The notes: generated by a model from the sequence alone, not told the origin. A DNA stretch of 64,000 bases from Endozoicomonas arenosclerae (GCF_001562015.1 NZ_LASA01000116.1:1-64000); one strand, 5' to 3'. Numbered from the stretch's first letter, positions 18,593 through 28,175 are shown. Translations and numbers: made by a program.

Positions 18593-19135
18593 TTAGCAAT
18601 CGTCTGTTGAAGAAGTTTTCCTGATTTGACCTGTAGCTGACACAGACACTGTTCTTACAGGAGTATCTACCCCTCCTGTTGGACAGAGCCTGATAGTACG
18701 AACCACGGCAGGGCTGCCACGAGGAACAAATGTCACCGTATTCCCTGCATCGAGATGAATAGTGACCTCTCTGTCAATCACCCCGTACACCCTGATGATA
18801 TCTTCACCGGGATCAACGGAGTTGTTGTTGTTAGGATTCACAAAAACCAGCCAGCCCGCTTTCCAGTTGTTGTCTGAAGTGTCACAGCTAATGCCATTCT
18901 GACTTCGGCACATGCTGACATTCTCTCCTCTCTTTATCGCCTCACTTCGGGTCAACACCATACTGCTGAAAACACGTTGATTGTAAAAATCCATACGAAA
19001 GGACTTAACAAGAGAGTCCATCGACACCGTCAGGGAGCCAATAATGCCAACCAGAATAATGGTGATCATGATTTCGATCAGAGTCAGGCCCTTCATGGAA
19101 GACGGCCTGACTTTTGAGAAGCTACGTCTGAGCAT
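18593..19135 (-). CDS. GspH/FimT-family minor pilin, cluster B (FimU position)
   Basis: About 180 residues from ATG 19135, which has AGGA eight bases upstream. The ORF extends to 19195, but that start has no ribosome site. The 20 bases before ATG 19135 resemble those before the cluster C homologue (GCAGG..GCTGATT versus GCAGGGAACTGATT), which supports the choice. The leader ends SSMKG, cut before LTLIEIMITIILVGIIG. The GspH/FimT pattern is clear: SSMVLTRSEAIKRGENVSMC and NWKAGWLVFVNPNNNN. It is the first gene of cluster B and lies 145 bases downstream of the cluster C pilY1 stop on the same strand, so B may be read through from C. Confidence 0.87.
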   Translation of the reverse strand: MLRRSFSKVRPSSMKGLTLIEIMITIILVGIIGSLTVSMDSLVKSFRMDFYNQRVFSSMVLTRSEAIKRGENVSMCRSQNGISCDTSDNNWKAGWLVFVNPNNNNSVDPGEDIIRVYGVIDREVTIHLDAGNTVTFVPRGSPAVVRTIRLCPTGGVDTPVRTVSVSATGQIRKTSSTDDC

Positions 19136-19280
19136 AATCAGCTTCCTGCAAAGAACTTCATGCTCAACTCTAGAAACAGACTGAAAACAGAGCATTCAGA
19201 CAATGACAGGCGGCTGATCCACACGTGAACCGGATGCATGAGAAACAAATATCTTCAAAGAATTGACGAGGTGCAGGAAA

Positions 19281-22200
19281 CTACTGGCTTCCCCAGGGAA
19301 TGCCAAAGATCTGTCGCCATGACATTCTGCCAGAAGTCTGAAAGCGATAATTCAGCTCATGGCTGCTGATGCTACCACCTGCGCCCTGGGTAACTGCAGT
19401 TCTATTACCACCAGTTCCCTGATGTATAACAGGTGATGATGCATAGCCGAGCCCAAGGTTCACTCTGTTTATGGAGAGGTCATAACTTACCTCTTCCCCC
19501 AGGTCCTGCTCACCCAGAACCGGGTCTGGAGATGCTGTGCCGGTCTGGTAATGAAGGCCTAGCAAAGCGCTCGAACCGTCCACTCGACAACTGTCTGCAG
19601 AAGGGGTGTATTCAGTAAACAAAATCAATGAGAACAATCGGGTAGCAGAAGTGATTGCCCGGCCTGCGGGGATGACACCATCGCCATTCAAATCCTGGAC
19701 CCAGCCACTCTTAGCTGAAATGACAGATTGCAAAGCCGAAAAGCTGCTGACAGTGGAAGAGTCCACGGTGAAAGGTACATTACCGCTGGACGTTTTCTTG
19801 TTAATCGAGCCGTTGGTGTATACCTGCACGTCTGTAGTATTCATTAGACCGGATTGCGAGACTGAGCCATAGGTCATTGCACCACTGCTGTTTTGAGGCT
19901 CCTTGAAACCATAAAAAGACTGAGTTTGTGCAGTGCGATTATCATCATACGTCAATAGTCTTCCACTACCGACATACAGCCAGTTATGGCTTTTATCTGA
20001 CAAGACAATGGGAGCAGCAGTCATTGGCTTTCCGGTATCCAGAAGTGTCGCCAGCGTGGAATTGGTCAACGTTTCCTGAAGGCGTAATCTAAGCAGTTTC
20101 CCATCCAGTGTTGATGAGCCGGTTTCAACCGAACCCAGGTAAACAGCGTCATCCTGATAATCCCGATCCCAGTCTACTGCTGTGAGACTGCCACCATAAG
20201 CTGAGGAGATACCTGAATCCATGGGCGCCATGCCGGACACAAAAGATTGAGTCTTGAGGTCATAAACAAACAACTTCAGATTCTGATTACTGGTGCCATC
20301 ATCCAGCGCCGCGCGCGTACCGGACTCTCCTGTGCCGATAGGGCCTGAACTGAAGACCAGATACCAGTCGTTAGTGGTAGGTGTCTGACTCCAGTCATCT
20401 TCACCCTGATTGTTCTTGGCCGCTACGCGACGTTTGACCAATGTTGGACGAGAAGTGGTAAAGCCCAGTTCCGGATGGGTAATTTCTGCCAATACCTTTG
20501 GAGGTTCTTCAGGATTCGTTATATCCAGAACCACATAGGCTGAACGAAGGGTCTTGGTACTGCCACCTACTGAAACATCATAATTACCACCACCCAGTCG
20601 CATGCCCATCACCAGAACTGTCCCCCAACCTCCCGGGTAGTCATCATCAGAACTGTCAAAAATATTGGCATCAAACGTAACCGGTTCTGCATCCATATAA
20701 TAAACGTGGGGATAGTCTGGCTCCCTGAGCCACTGAAGGTGGGGTAAGAGATTCATGGGGGTATAGGCCCATAGCTCTGAACCCAGTGGATGGCTGACTT
20801 CGTTGTTACTACCGCTGGTGTTGTAACCATAATTGGTTTCATCCCAGAAGCCGCCATTAAAGGCGTGGATCATGCCATCATTGGCTCCAACATAAAGAAC
20901 ATGGCGACGGTTTTTGTACTGGTTGTAGAAAGTGGTATAGGTTGCGTCAGAGTAAAGCGCATCAAAACGACTACCCGGTGATGAAACCAGCTGAGGAGTG
21001 GAATGAACAATATCCCCCAAGCGCCAGACATCGTCATCACCATCCGCGTCATAATCAATGGTTCTTGGACGGGTACCGGATAGTTCTTCACCACGCACAT
21101 AATTGATCACATTGGAGACTTCAGAAGATGACACTCCCAGATAACCCTCACTGCCACTGAATGTGGCTGGTTCCAGAGGCAGAGTTTCACCCAGATCAAC
21201 AACTCCATCATTATCTTCATCCAGCCAGGTCAATATATGTCGACCGCCTGAAGCCAGAGAACTGAATGTACGCTGGCTGGTAAGGTTGGACAGACTGGCT
21301 AACTGATCTCTTGCATCCCATATTGCATCGAGTTGATTCAGAGATTGGAGAGCACCATCAGGTGTTTGAGTTAGACCGTCATCCGAAGTTGAATACCTTT
21401 GAAGGAGGGTCTGGTTCGAGTTGGGATCAAATATAAGCTTTACAATCTTGTCGACAGAATAACCATCGAGCCGGTCATTGCCATTACTGTCTTCTCTGAG
21501 CAGTCCCTTACTATCAACGAAGAGCGCATGCAGCATACCTCCCCAGGAAATGGTTTTGCCATTGTATTCCATCGTAGGTTGGAACAAGGCCTGATAAAGC
21601 ACCCCTGTCCCTGTTTGACTGTTTGAAAACAGCGCGGCATTGGTTGCCGATGAAACCCGGCTGGCTATATCCTGTAATACCTGTCCGAGTTGAGCTTCCA
21701 GCTGACTTGGGTTACGCGCAAAATAATAGTTGTCTGGAAGACCGTCAGAGCCAATGGAACCTGTTGTATTATTTCGGCTATCCCACTCTCGATCATCGTC
21801 GGAGACACCATCACCATTGTCGTCATATTTAGGGGTTCCGTCACCATCCAGATCAACAAAACCACCGTATTTTGCTGCAAACCAGAGCGGTTTTTTCAGC
21901 AGACCAGCTGAGTTACCACTGGCGGTAAAGTTATTCACCTCGTAATGGCTCTGACCTTTATAGACAAAGTCATTTTTCAGACCATCGTCGTAAGTACCAG
22001 TCATGGTATAACTGAACCGGAGATTTAGGCCGGCAAACACACCATCGACCTGGACCGCCATTCTCACCTGATCATTGCCAAAACTACTGATACTCAAAGT
22101 CGAGTCTGATGTTGCAGAACACTGGGCACCTACACAAAACTTAATCCGGGATGAAGCATCATAATCGAAGTCATTACCCCAGAGTGAATCTTCCCAGGTA

Positions 22201-24062
22201 AACAGCAGGCTGCCTTCAACAACTTCACTATCAGAATTGAGTACAACATTTTCTACAACCACATCAGTCAGTGTGCAGTCACTACCACTACCAGAAAAGT
22301 TGGTACCAGACCCAAAGTTAGAACTGGTATGACAGACAGGCTGAAATGTTACGCTCTTGCCACCCGCATTCAATGTGAAGCTTGGCATGCTTTCAGCCAG
22401 CTGAATGGAATAGGTTTTCACCTTTTGTACGCCATCCAAAGTACCGTTCAGGTCCGTCTGATTCCCATAAAAGGCCAGCCCTGAAACCTGATAGCTACCT
22501 TCCAGCTGAGGCAATTCAGGGCACAGGCCTTTAGCCTCTGATAAACCATTCAGATATTTCGCCGTACATTGACGTGTACTACCGGTACCGCCCACCAGAT
22601 AATTGCCAGCAAAACTGTTGTTATATTCCAACGCCCCTACTTCATCGGTTTTACTATTAACGCTCGAAGCTCCACTTAACCCAGGTAAATCAGCACTGCT
22701 TGAGAGTTCATCGGAGTCAAAGGAATTTAATCCGCTGGATAATAAAATGATGGAGCAATTGGCACAGGCATTGGCGGATGTGATCGGTGAGATCCAGGAT
22801 TCTGTAGAAAGACCCGAGACAAACTGATCATCATAACTGGTGCTAAAAGCACTGGTGGCAGAGGACTCACCAGCAAAGTAACGGAGCGCTTCCAGATACA
22901 TTTCTGCCAGCGGGTTACCCCAGTTGCTGCAATGACGGTTTGAGTAGGTGGAACGGCCTGCTTTAAAAGTATCAATTGAAATGCCATAGGTGCTGCAATC
23001 TGTATATTTATTCTGGCTGTAGCTGTACTTGGCAATTCTAAAGCTGTTGATGTGCTGGATAATGCCATTAACTGAACTATTAAAAACGCCTGTAGACACG
23101 TCTAACTCATCATCAGATGCAGAGCTGTTGCCCCCTATTTTGGAGATATTTCTCCTCAGCACCCCACCCGAAATGTTCTTGTCATAACTGCCGCTGATCA
23201 ACCCAAACCGAATGCTGCCGTCTTCACCGTAACGTTGAAGCAGACCCACAGGTTTGGAGTTGCTACTGTTGTATTGCCTGCAACGATCTGAGGTAGCCGC
23301 ATCCTTGCCACTGACGCAAGCTTCAACCCTTACCGTATTCTCTGCCAGTTGATAGCTGCTAGAAGGACTGTTGGTAGCATTCCACTGGCACTGAACCACT
23401 TCAGTCGATGCCCAGCGAGCCCACTGGCCACTGGCTATACGTACTTTGGGGTTTCCGTTCTCACTGGTAGCCAGATTACAGAGACTCACGGAACCACTGT
23501 AGGGCGTCAAACTGGATAGATCACTGCCGCTGTAGACTTTAACGAAAGCATGAATATCTCTGGGCAGGTAAGCCCTGTCGAGGACTGTTAGAGAGGATGT
23601 ATCTGTCGAACGTTTGCCACCGAAGAATACCCTTCTGAGAATATCCATACGGCTCATGGTGGCCCAGTTCAAAAAATTACCACTCCACTCTCCACCGCCA
23701 GAGGCTGAAGAAGAATTGCAGTAATGATTATTGGTACCAGTCGCCTGCTCCACTGGTGAATAACGACCGTTGGATGAGCTATAGGAGTAACACCACTTGC
23801 TGTCAAAATAACCGAGATATTCAAAGCTGTCCTTATAAGTCACATCCAGCTGACCATCACCATCCAGGTCTGAATAGTCCGGATAGGCCTTTTTGAACAG
23901 TTCGTGATCTACAGACATCACCAACATGACAAGAGGCTCTGAGCTACGGCTAAGCAATGGGGGTATGGATGAATAGAGATTGGATGAAGGATTCGCTAAT
24001 GCAATAGACGACCACATCATCCCTATAGACAAGCCATGAGTTAACGTATTTTTTATATTCAT
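19281..24062 (-). CDS. pilY1: Type IV pilus tip adhesin PilY1, cluster C
   Basis: 1,593 residues from ATG 24062, chosen over the ORF limit at 24131 because AAGGAG lies eight bases upstream and a signal peptide ending SSIALA follows at once. The front has VMLVMSVDHELFKKAYPDYSD, a calcium-type loop DLDGDGQLD, YLGYFDSKWCYSY and WSGNFLNWATMSRMDILRRVFFGG in two segments. CANCSIILLSSGLNSFDSD marks a vWA-like strand lacking the usual DxSxS metal site. Further Asp loops (DLDGDGTPKYDDNGDG, DEDNDGVVDLGE, DYDADGDDD) lead to the propeller with YVGANDGMIHAFNGGFW and DWDRDYQDDAVYLG, the regulatory calcium loop. It is intact, unlike its closest relative in cluster A. No pilE follows. Confidence 0.93.
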   Translation of the reverse strand: MNIKNTLTHGLSIGMMWSSIALANPSSNLYSSIPPLLSRSSEPLVMLVMSVDHELFKKAYPDYSDLDGDGQLDVTYKDSFEYLGYFDSKWCYSYSSSNGRYSPVEQATGTNNHYCNSSSASGGGEWSGNFLNWATMSRMDILRRVFFGGKRSTDTSSLTVLDRAYLPRDIHAFVKVYSGSDLSSLTPYSGSVSLCNLATSENGNPKVRIASGQWARWASTEVVQCQWNATNSPSSSYQLAENTVRVEACVSGKDAATSDRCRQYNSSNSKPVGLLQRYGEDGSIRFGLISGSYDKNISGGVLRRNISKIGGNSSASDDELDVSTGVFNSSVNGIIQHINSFRIAKYSYSQNKYTDCSTYGISIDTFKAGRSTYSNRHCSNWGNPLAEMYLEALRYFAGESSATSAFSTSYDDQFVSGLSTESWISPITSANACANCSIILLSSGLNSFDSDELSSSADLPGLSGASSVNSKTDEVGALEYNNSFAGNYLVGGTGSTRQCTAKYLNGLSEAKGLCPELPQLEGSYQVSGLAFYGNQTDLNGTLDGVQKVKTYSIQLAESMPSFTLNAGGKSVTFQPVCHTSSNFGSGTNFSGSGSDCTLTDVVVENVVLNSDSEVVEGSLLFTWEDSLWGNDFDYDASSRIKFCVGAQCSATSDSTLSISSFGNDQVRMAVQVDGVFAGLNLRFSYTMTGTYDDGLKNDFVYKGQSHYEVNNFTASGNSAGLLKKPLWFAAKYGGFVDLDGDGTPKYDDNGDGVSDDDREWDSRNNTTGSIGSDGLPDNYYFARNPSQLEAQLGQVLQDIASRVSSATNAALFSNSQTGTGVLYQALFQPTMEYNGKTISWGGMLHALFVDSKGLLREDSNGNDRLDGYSVDKIVKLIFDPNSNQTLLQRYSTSDDGLTQTPDGALQSLNQLDAIWDARDQLASLSNLTSQRTFSSLASGGRHILTWLDEDNDGVVDLGETLPLEPATFSGSEGYLGVSSSEVSNVINYVRGEELSGTRPRTIDYDADGDDDVWRLGDIVHSTPQLVSSPGSRFDALYSDATYTTFYNQYKNRRHVLYVGANDGMIHAFNGGFWDETNYGYNTSGSNNEVSHPLGSELWAYTPMNLLPHLQWLREPDYPHVYYMDAEPVTFDANIFDSSDDDYPGGWGTVLVMGMRLGGGNYDVSVGGSTKTLRSAYVVLDITNPEEPPKVLAEITHPELGFTTSRPTLVKRRVAAKNNQGEDDWSQTPTTNDWYLVFSSGPIGTGESGTRAALDDGTSNQNLKLFVYDLKTQSFVSGMAPMDSGISSAYGGSLTAVDWDRDYQDDAVYLGSVETGSSTLDGKLLRLRLQETLTNSTLATLLDTGKPMTAAPIVLSDKSHNWLYVGSGRLLTYDDNRTAQTQSFYGFKEPQNSSGAMTYGSVSQSGLMNTTDVQVYTNGSINKKTSSGNVPFTVDSSTVSSFSALQSVISAKSGWVQDLNGDGVIPAGRAITSATRLFSLILFTEYTPSADSCRVDGSSALLGLHYQTGTASPDPVLGEQDLGEEVSYDLSINRVNLGLGYASSPVIHQGTGGNRTAVTQGAGGSISSHELNYRFQTSGRMSWRQIFGIPWGSQ

Positions 24063-24141
24063 GACAGCACTCCTTTTAGCTTCTGCCTTTTTAAGCTCAA
24101 GGCTGTCTATCAGCCCAAAGCCGTTCAGCAACTTCGCTTAG

Positions 24142-24702
24142 CTAGTCATTCTTTTTGTAGGTTGTTTGCAGCATTACCCTGGCATCGGTAGAACCGCCAG
24201 TCGCCAGAATTGTGATTCGGTAAAACTGGGCCCAATCGGTGAAGCTGGCCGGGTCAGGAATAGGTCCATCACTTTCCTTAGGGAGATAACAGCGAAATTC
24301 AACAATGTATTTGGCCAGAGCTGAAATGCCCGCCAGATTGATTGTTGTAGTTCTATGTTTAGAAGACGTAGTCCATACACTCTCGTCTTCCCAGGGCCGT
24401 GCTGTTCCATTTTCACATGTCCCCACATCACTGCTATTAGAACCGCTGAAACATAAGCCATTACTGCAGCCTGATGTAAAACTGGACATTGAAAAACTGG
24501 TGTTTGCTACATAGTTTTCAGCTTCCAGCACGCCCACTTCTGCAGAATGAAAAGCCAGTTGTTCGTTCCTGAAGTTACCGGTCATCTTCTCTTCAAGACT
24601 GGTTAGACGAATAGAAGTCACCCCAGCGACTGTGAGAATGAGTAAAAGGACAAGACTGACCAGTAAAACGCTTCCCTGCTGATTCTTTATTCGACTTTCC
24701 AT
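24142..24702 (-). CDS. pilX: Type IV pilus assembly protein PilX, cluster C
   Basis: 186 residues, the same length as PilX of cluster A and similar along its length. IKNQQG precedes the helix SVLLVSLVLLLILTVAGVTS, with no Glu5. The PilX motif SLEEKMTGNFRNEQLAFHSAE is followed by VGVLEAE, then GCSNGLCF, RPWEDESVW, YIVEFRCYLP and VMLQTTYKKND. It lies 11 bases after the pilW stop and about 80 bases before the chosen pilY1 start. Confidence 0.9.
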   Translation of the reverse strand: MESRIKNQQGSVLLVSLVLLLILTVAGVTSIRLTSLEEKMTGNFRNEQLAFHSAEVGVLEAENYVANTSFSMSSFTSGCSNGLCFSGSNSSDVGTCENGTARPWEDESVWTTSSKHRTTTINLAGISALAKYIVEFRCYLPKESDGPIPDPASFTDWAQFYRITILATGGSTDARVMLQTTYKKND

Positions 24703-24713
24703 ATAGCCTCCCC

Positions 24714-25769
24714 TTACTGCGGAATTCGATTCCGAAGCTCCATGGTCATCACAAAAGTTCTGCGTAAAAAATTATCGGTGGGGGTAATTCGATTACCGGC
24801 AAAAAAGTATGACTGTGGAATATCAGTGACTTCCTGAAAGCTGCGAACCAGCAACTCCATTCTGACACTGGTCACATTTCGCCATTCCATACTGAACAAG
24901 CCTATATCTGCTGCTGTTCGATACTGATTAGCTATTCCATCGGCATCACTGTCATAGCCATAGAGCAGATTTAAACCTTCAACGCCTTCAAGAAGGGCTT
25001 CAGCTGAATTAATAGCGCCCGATGACATTTCGCCTGAAAATCTTCGATAAAGATTGGGAACGCCGTTACTCTCTCGCAGGTAATAGGCAACTGACGACAA
25101 GGGATATATTTGTGAACCGGTGTGATTCTCAACCTTCGCGTCTGCACCTGATGTCAGGCAGTTGTATGTCCCTCCTAGCTGACTGGTGCAGTTATACAAT
25201 GTGCCACTTGAAGCAGACTCATGGGAAACCGTCGAACCGGTGGTATTAGCACCTGCCTTGAATACCGAAACTCCCTGACAATCTGACCTGACAGCTGCAA
25301 GTAGATCACCCTGATTAAACCCATGAGGAGCTGAAAGAGTCATTCTGGCCGTGCCAGTATTATGGCTGGCCACAGTAAAACTGTTTTCCTGATCTATTCG
25401 ATGAATCACGATGCTTTCGGAAATAGCGTTAGTATCAATTCGGGATTTGTTTACCAAGGGAATACCCAGAATGCCCTTGTCGAAATGAGCCATCCAAACT
25501 CTGTCGTCCGTTGCTGAATATACTGCATTCGCAAGTTCTGAGCTGAAGGGGCAACCCGTTGAAGCAGCCATACGAATATCACGGGCGATCAGATCAATAG
25601 CAAAGCGGGCATTCTCCTGAATTCGGGAAAGTTCATCCTGTAACATGTAAGTACGATTGGCACTGAGAAAGAGGTGCCCAATACCTGCTATAAGAATCAA
25701 ACCTAACAGCATGGCGACCATCATCTCGACCAATGAAAGGCCAGCCTGTCTAATACCCCCTATTCTCAT
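24714..25769 (-). CDS. pilW: Type IV pilus minor pilin PilW, cluster C
   Basis: 351 residues. The leader ends GIRQAG, cut before LSLVEMMVAMLLGLILIAGI. RIQENARFAIDLIARDIRMAAS is the family motif. The C-terminal module VEGLNLLYGYDSDADGIANQ and the ending FVMTMELRNRIPQ match cluster A PilW. The start overlaps the pilV stop by 4 bases (ATGA), so the pair is coupled. Its length fits full-size PilW. Confidence 0.9.
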   Translation of the reverse strand: MRIGGIRQAGLSLVEMMVAMLLGLILIAGIGHLFLSANRTYMLQDELSRIQENARFAIDLIARDIRMAASTGCPFSSELANAVYSATDDRVWMAHFDKGILGIPLVNKSRIDTNAISESIVIHRIDQENSFTVASHNTGTARMTLSAPHGFNQGDLLAAVRSDCQGVSVFKAGANTTGSTVSHESASSGTLYNCTSQLGGTYNCLTSGADAKVENHTGSQIYPLSSVAYYLRESNGVPNLYRRFSGEMSSGAINSAEALLEGVEGLNLLYGYDSDADGIANQYRTAADIGLFSMEWRNVTSVRMELLVRSFQEVTDIPQSYFFAGNRITPTDNFLRRTFVMTMELRNRIPQ

Positions 25770-26293
25770 AAGGCACTCCTTAGCACAACTTCACGTGCTG
25801 CCTGGGCACCATGGGAATCATTAAATTTCAGAGTAATTACGTAGACTCGACCTGAAGTTGTGTTCTCAATGGCGATAGATCCAGTAGCATCAGGCAGCTG
25901 ACAGGCCATCTGAAACTTCCATTGCTGTAAGTCATAAGTAGCCAGCTGAGACTCACTGCAGGTTCCCGATTCACAACTATTCACAAAATCATTCGTGGTA
26001 CAGCCTGTGGCCACATGCTGGGTTTCATTGACGACATATTCACTGCCACTGGCTGCAACCGTTCTGTTTGCCCGAATCCTGTCCATCATGTCGTTTACAA
26101 TGATCACTGCCTGCGAACGGAGATAAGAGAATTGATTCTGTTGAAGGCTCTTGGTTTGCAAGCCAGCCATACCCAGCACACCAACAGAAATCACCAGCAG
26201 GGCCACCATCACCTCAATAAGGCCAACGCCTTTGTGATGTTTTTTACTGGCTATGGGCATTTGCTTTACCAGGCTGCGTGTACTTCCTTTCAT
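25766..26293 (-). CDS. pilV: Type IV pilus minor pilin PilV, cluster C
   Basis: 175 residues from ATG 26293, which has GAGG five bases upstream; the ORF limit at 26314 is only a TTG. SKKHHKG precedes the cleavage site, then VGLIEVMVALLVISVGVLGM and the PilV signature GMAGLQTKSL. DMMDRIRANR and the final AREVVLRSAL are shared with cluster A PilV (DMLDRIKANP, RQVILRSTM). The Cys-rich loop TGCTTNDFVNSCESGTC is in the central region. The stop overlaps the pilW start. Confidence 0.9.
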   Translation of the reverse strand: MKGSTRSLVKQMPIASKKHHKGVGLIEVMVALLVISVGVLGMAGLQTKSLQQNQFSYLRSQAVIIVNDMMDRIRANRTVAASGSEYVVNETQHVATGCTTNDFVNSCESGTCSESQLATYDLQQWKFQMACQLPDATGSIAIENTTSGRVYVITLKFNDSHGAQAAREVVLRSAL

Positions 26294-26323
26294 ACGCACC
26301 TCACTGCTTGTCAAAACCTGCTC

Positions 26324-26863
26324 TTAATTACATGTGCCGGACTCAGAGACTCTTGCCCGTCCAGTGAGGCTCAGCACAATCTGCCTGACTTCAAACCCAC
26401 TGGAATTAGCTTCACACAATGTAAAAGTTCCTGCCTGCCGCGCCTGCCCCTGATGGTTAAATCCAACCGTGTTGCCATTGTTCCACAGCATGGACACCAA
26501 GGCATCAGCACCATCAAAGACCCTGATTAACTGATCACCGGATTCCAGAGTTCCATCAGCATCTTCATCTTCAAACACCAACCAGCCGGTGTTCCAGTTT
26601 GTCAGTGAGTTGTCACACCCGGTTCCATTACTTGATTTGCAGATAGAAACAGGACTCTGTCGCTTAATAGCTTCGCTGCGCGCCAGTAACATGCTGCCAA
26701 ATAACTCCTGGGTATTGGCCGCCACCCGGCGATCTGCGACTAAATCTTTCAAAGAGGGAGCTGCAATAGCGATAAGAATTGCAAAAACAGACAGTGTGAT
26801 CAGCATTTCTGGAAGCGTCATCCCTGAGCTGCTCATCCGCTTTTGACCGGATCCGAACACCAT
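26324..26863 (-). CDS. GspH/FimT-family minor pilin, cluster C (FimU position)
   Basis: 179 residues from ATG 26863, chosen for the upstream CAGGGAAC and the match to the cluster B start region; the ORF extends to 26899. KRMSSSG precedes the cleavage site, then MTLPEMLITLSVFAILIAI with Glu5. SMLLARSEAIKRQSPVSIC and NWNTGWLVFEDEDADG give a clear GspH/FimT assignment. It heads minus-strand cluster C and is divergent from cluster D across a gap of about 340 bases that must hold both promoters. Confidence 0.88.
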   Translation of the reverse strand: MVFGSGQKRMSSSGMTLPEMLITLSVFAILIAIAAPSLKDLVADRRVAANTQELFGSMLLARSEAIKRQSPVSICKSSNGTGCDNSLTNWNTGWLVFEDEDADGTLESGDQLIRVFDGADALVSMLWNNGNTVGFNHQGQARQAGTFTLCEANSSGFEVRQIVLSLTGRARVSESGTCN

Positions 26864-26899
26864 AATCAGTTCCCTGCACCTGAGCTTGAAGAGAGGCAT

Positions 26900-27204
26900 T
26901 TCCTCAACTTCTTACAGCACTCTAGCTGCTCTTGTTTCCGAACCCGAAAAGCTCCACCCCATTGACAGATAGCAAGATCACTTCAACCGACTAATGGCAA
27001 AAACCCTTGATTTTTCAGGGATAAAAGAATGAGAAATATCACATAAAAACAGGTATTTACCGCAGCTTATCCGGATGAGTTACCGGTTATCGGTATCAAC
27101 TGCCAACTGAAAATACTTTGTGTTCAACTCTGCCATGCAAAGAAGCAGCACAATGCCTGTGGCATATAAAAAGAACAGATAAATAGAACAAGAATTACTC
27201 TCTC
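26900..27204. promoter_or_regulatory. Divergent control region between minor-pilin clusters C and D
   Basis: About 300 bases without a gene, between two divergent pilin operons. No canonical sigma-70 pair was found on either strand. Seen directly: TACCG-GTTAT-CGGTA, a spaced inverted repeat near 27080; ATGCC-TGT-GGCAT at 27153-27165 overlapping a TATAAA at 27165-27170; and several A/T tracts. These could be activator sites and a minus-10 element, but this is inference. A sigma-54 site was looked for: TGGCA followed by TTGA near 26995 has the wrong spacing. Confidence 0.35.
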
Positions 27205-27669
27205 ATGGATGTTCAGGTTCCATCTAAACATAACGGCTTTACATTGATAGAGCTGATGATCACTGTAGCAATACTCGCCATTCTGGCCAGTATTGCCTAC
27301 CCCAGTTTTGACGCGTCTATCCAAAACAGCAGGATTACTTCGCAGACTAATCGGATTCTTGGGGCTCTTCATCTGGCCAGAAGTGAAGCTTCAGCAAGAA
27401 ATACGGCTATTACCGTCTGTGGTTCGAATAATCAGGCTGCGTGCAATAGTGCAGACTGGTCTACAGGATTCATTGTGCTCGACGGAGCTAATGTTCTTCA
27501 GACATTTACCCCTCTTGAAGGAGGTAATCAAGTCAATGTAGCACGGGTTGATTTTGATCGAAATGGGCAACTTAACCTACCTCTGCTACTGACAGTATGC
27601 GATGCAAGAGGTGCCGCTTTCTGTGGATCGATCCAGTTAAATGGTTCCGGACAAGCGAGGATTCAATGA
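27205..27669 (+). CDS. GspH/FimT-family minor pilin, cluster D (FimU position)
   Basis: 154 residues. The leader MDVQVPSKHNG is cut before FTLIELMITVAILAILASIA. GALHLARSEASARNTAITVC and DWSTGFIVLDGAN identify the GspH/FimT family. It is shorter than the A, B and C equivalents, and nearer the usual FimU/FimT size. It opens cluster D, which sits in the position of the single fimU-pilE operon of Pseudomonas, next to ispH. The stop overlaps the pilV start (ATGA). Confidence 0.88.
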   Translation: MDVQVPSKHNGFTLIELMITVAILAILASIAYPSFDASIQNSRITSQTNRILGALHLARSEASARNTAITVCGSNNQAACNSADWSTGFIVLDGANVLQTFTPLEGGNQVNVARVDFDRNGQLNLPLLLTVCDARGAAFCGSIQLNGSGQARIQ

Positions 27670-28175
27670 CTAAAAATAAATTTTCCTCAAATCGGATGCA
27701 GGGATTTACCCTCATAGAAATTCTTGTGGCCGTTCTGGTTCTTGCAATTGGCCTTCTTGGTATGGCCAGCCTTCAACTGCTGGGTAGTCAATCATCTCAA
27801 GGAGCTGCCTCGCGAACACAGGCAGCTCTTTTAGCATATGACCTTGCAGAAAGAATGAGAAATAACAGAAATGCTGCATTGAACGGCGACTATGGCACTG
27901 GGCAACTGGCTGCTCCTAATGACCCGAATTGCATTGCTGCAGGGTGTAACGCAGCCCAGCTTGCTGCCCATGATGTAAGAGAATGGCTAGACCATATTGT
28001 TGATGTTAATAACATAGGAATCGACGGCAATAACTGGCAACCCTCAATTGCCGGCGCAACTGCTTCTCTAACTCAAAACAACAATGAATTTACTCTGACA
28101 ATCAACTGGCAGGAATCTGATAGTGGCTCAAGAAACCTATTACAAAGAAGCTACGAAATGGGTTTTGAAATATGA
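27666..28175 (+). CDS. pilV: Type IV pilus minor pilin PilV, cluster D
   Basis: 169 residues from ATG 27666, coupled to the preceding stop; the longer ORF from 27597 is only overlap. SNRMQG precedes FTLIEILVAVLVLAIGLLGM and the PilV signature GMASLQLLG. YDLAERMRNNRNAALNGDY and LAAHDVREWLDHI are the usual following segments (compare YDLxERMRxN in many PilV). The NCIAAGC pair lies in the middle. Its stop overlaps the pilW start, continuing the chain of 4-base overlaps. Confidence 0.92.
   Translation: MTKNKFSSNRMQGFTLIEILVAVLVLAIGLLGMASLQLLGSQSSQGAASRTQAALLAYDLAERMRNNRNAALNGDYGTGQLAAPNDPNCIAAGCNAAQLAAHDVREWLDHIVDVNNIGIDGNNWQPSIAGATASLTQNNNEFTLTINWQESDSGSRNLLQRSYEMGFEI

Noticed and set aside
26990-27010. 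Sigma-54 promoter (TGGCA followed by TTGA) between clusters C and D
   Set aside because: The distance between the GG and the TTG is one base too long and the essential GC of the minus-12 element is missing.
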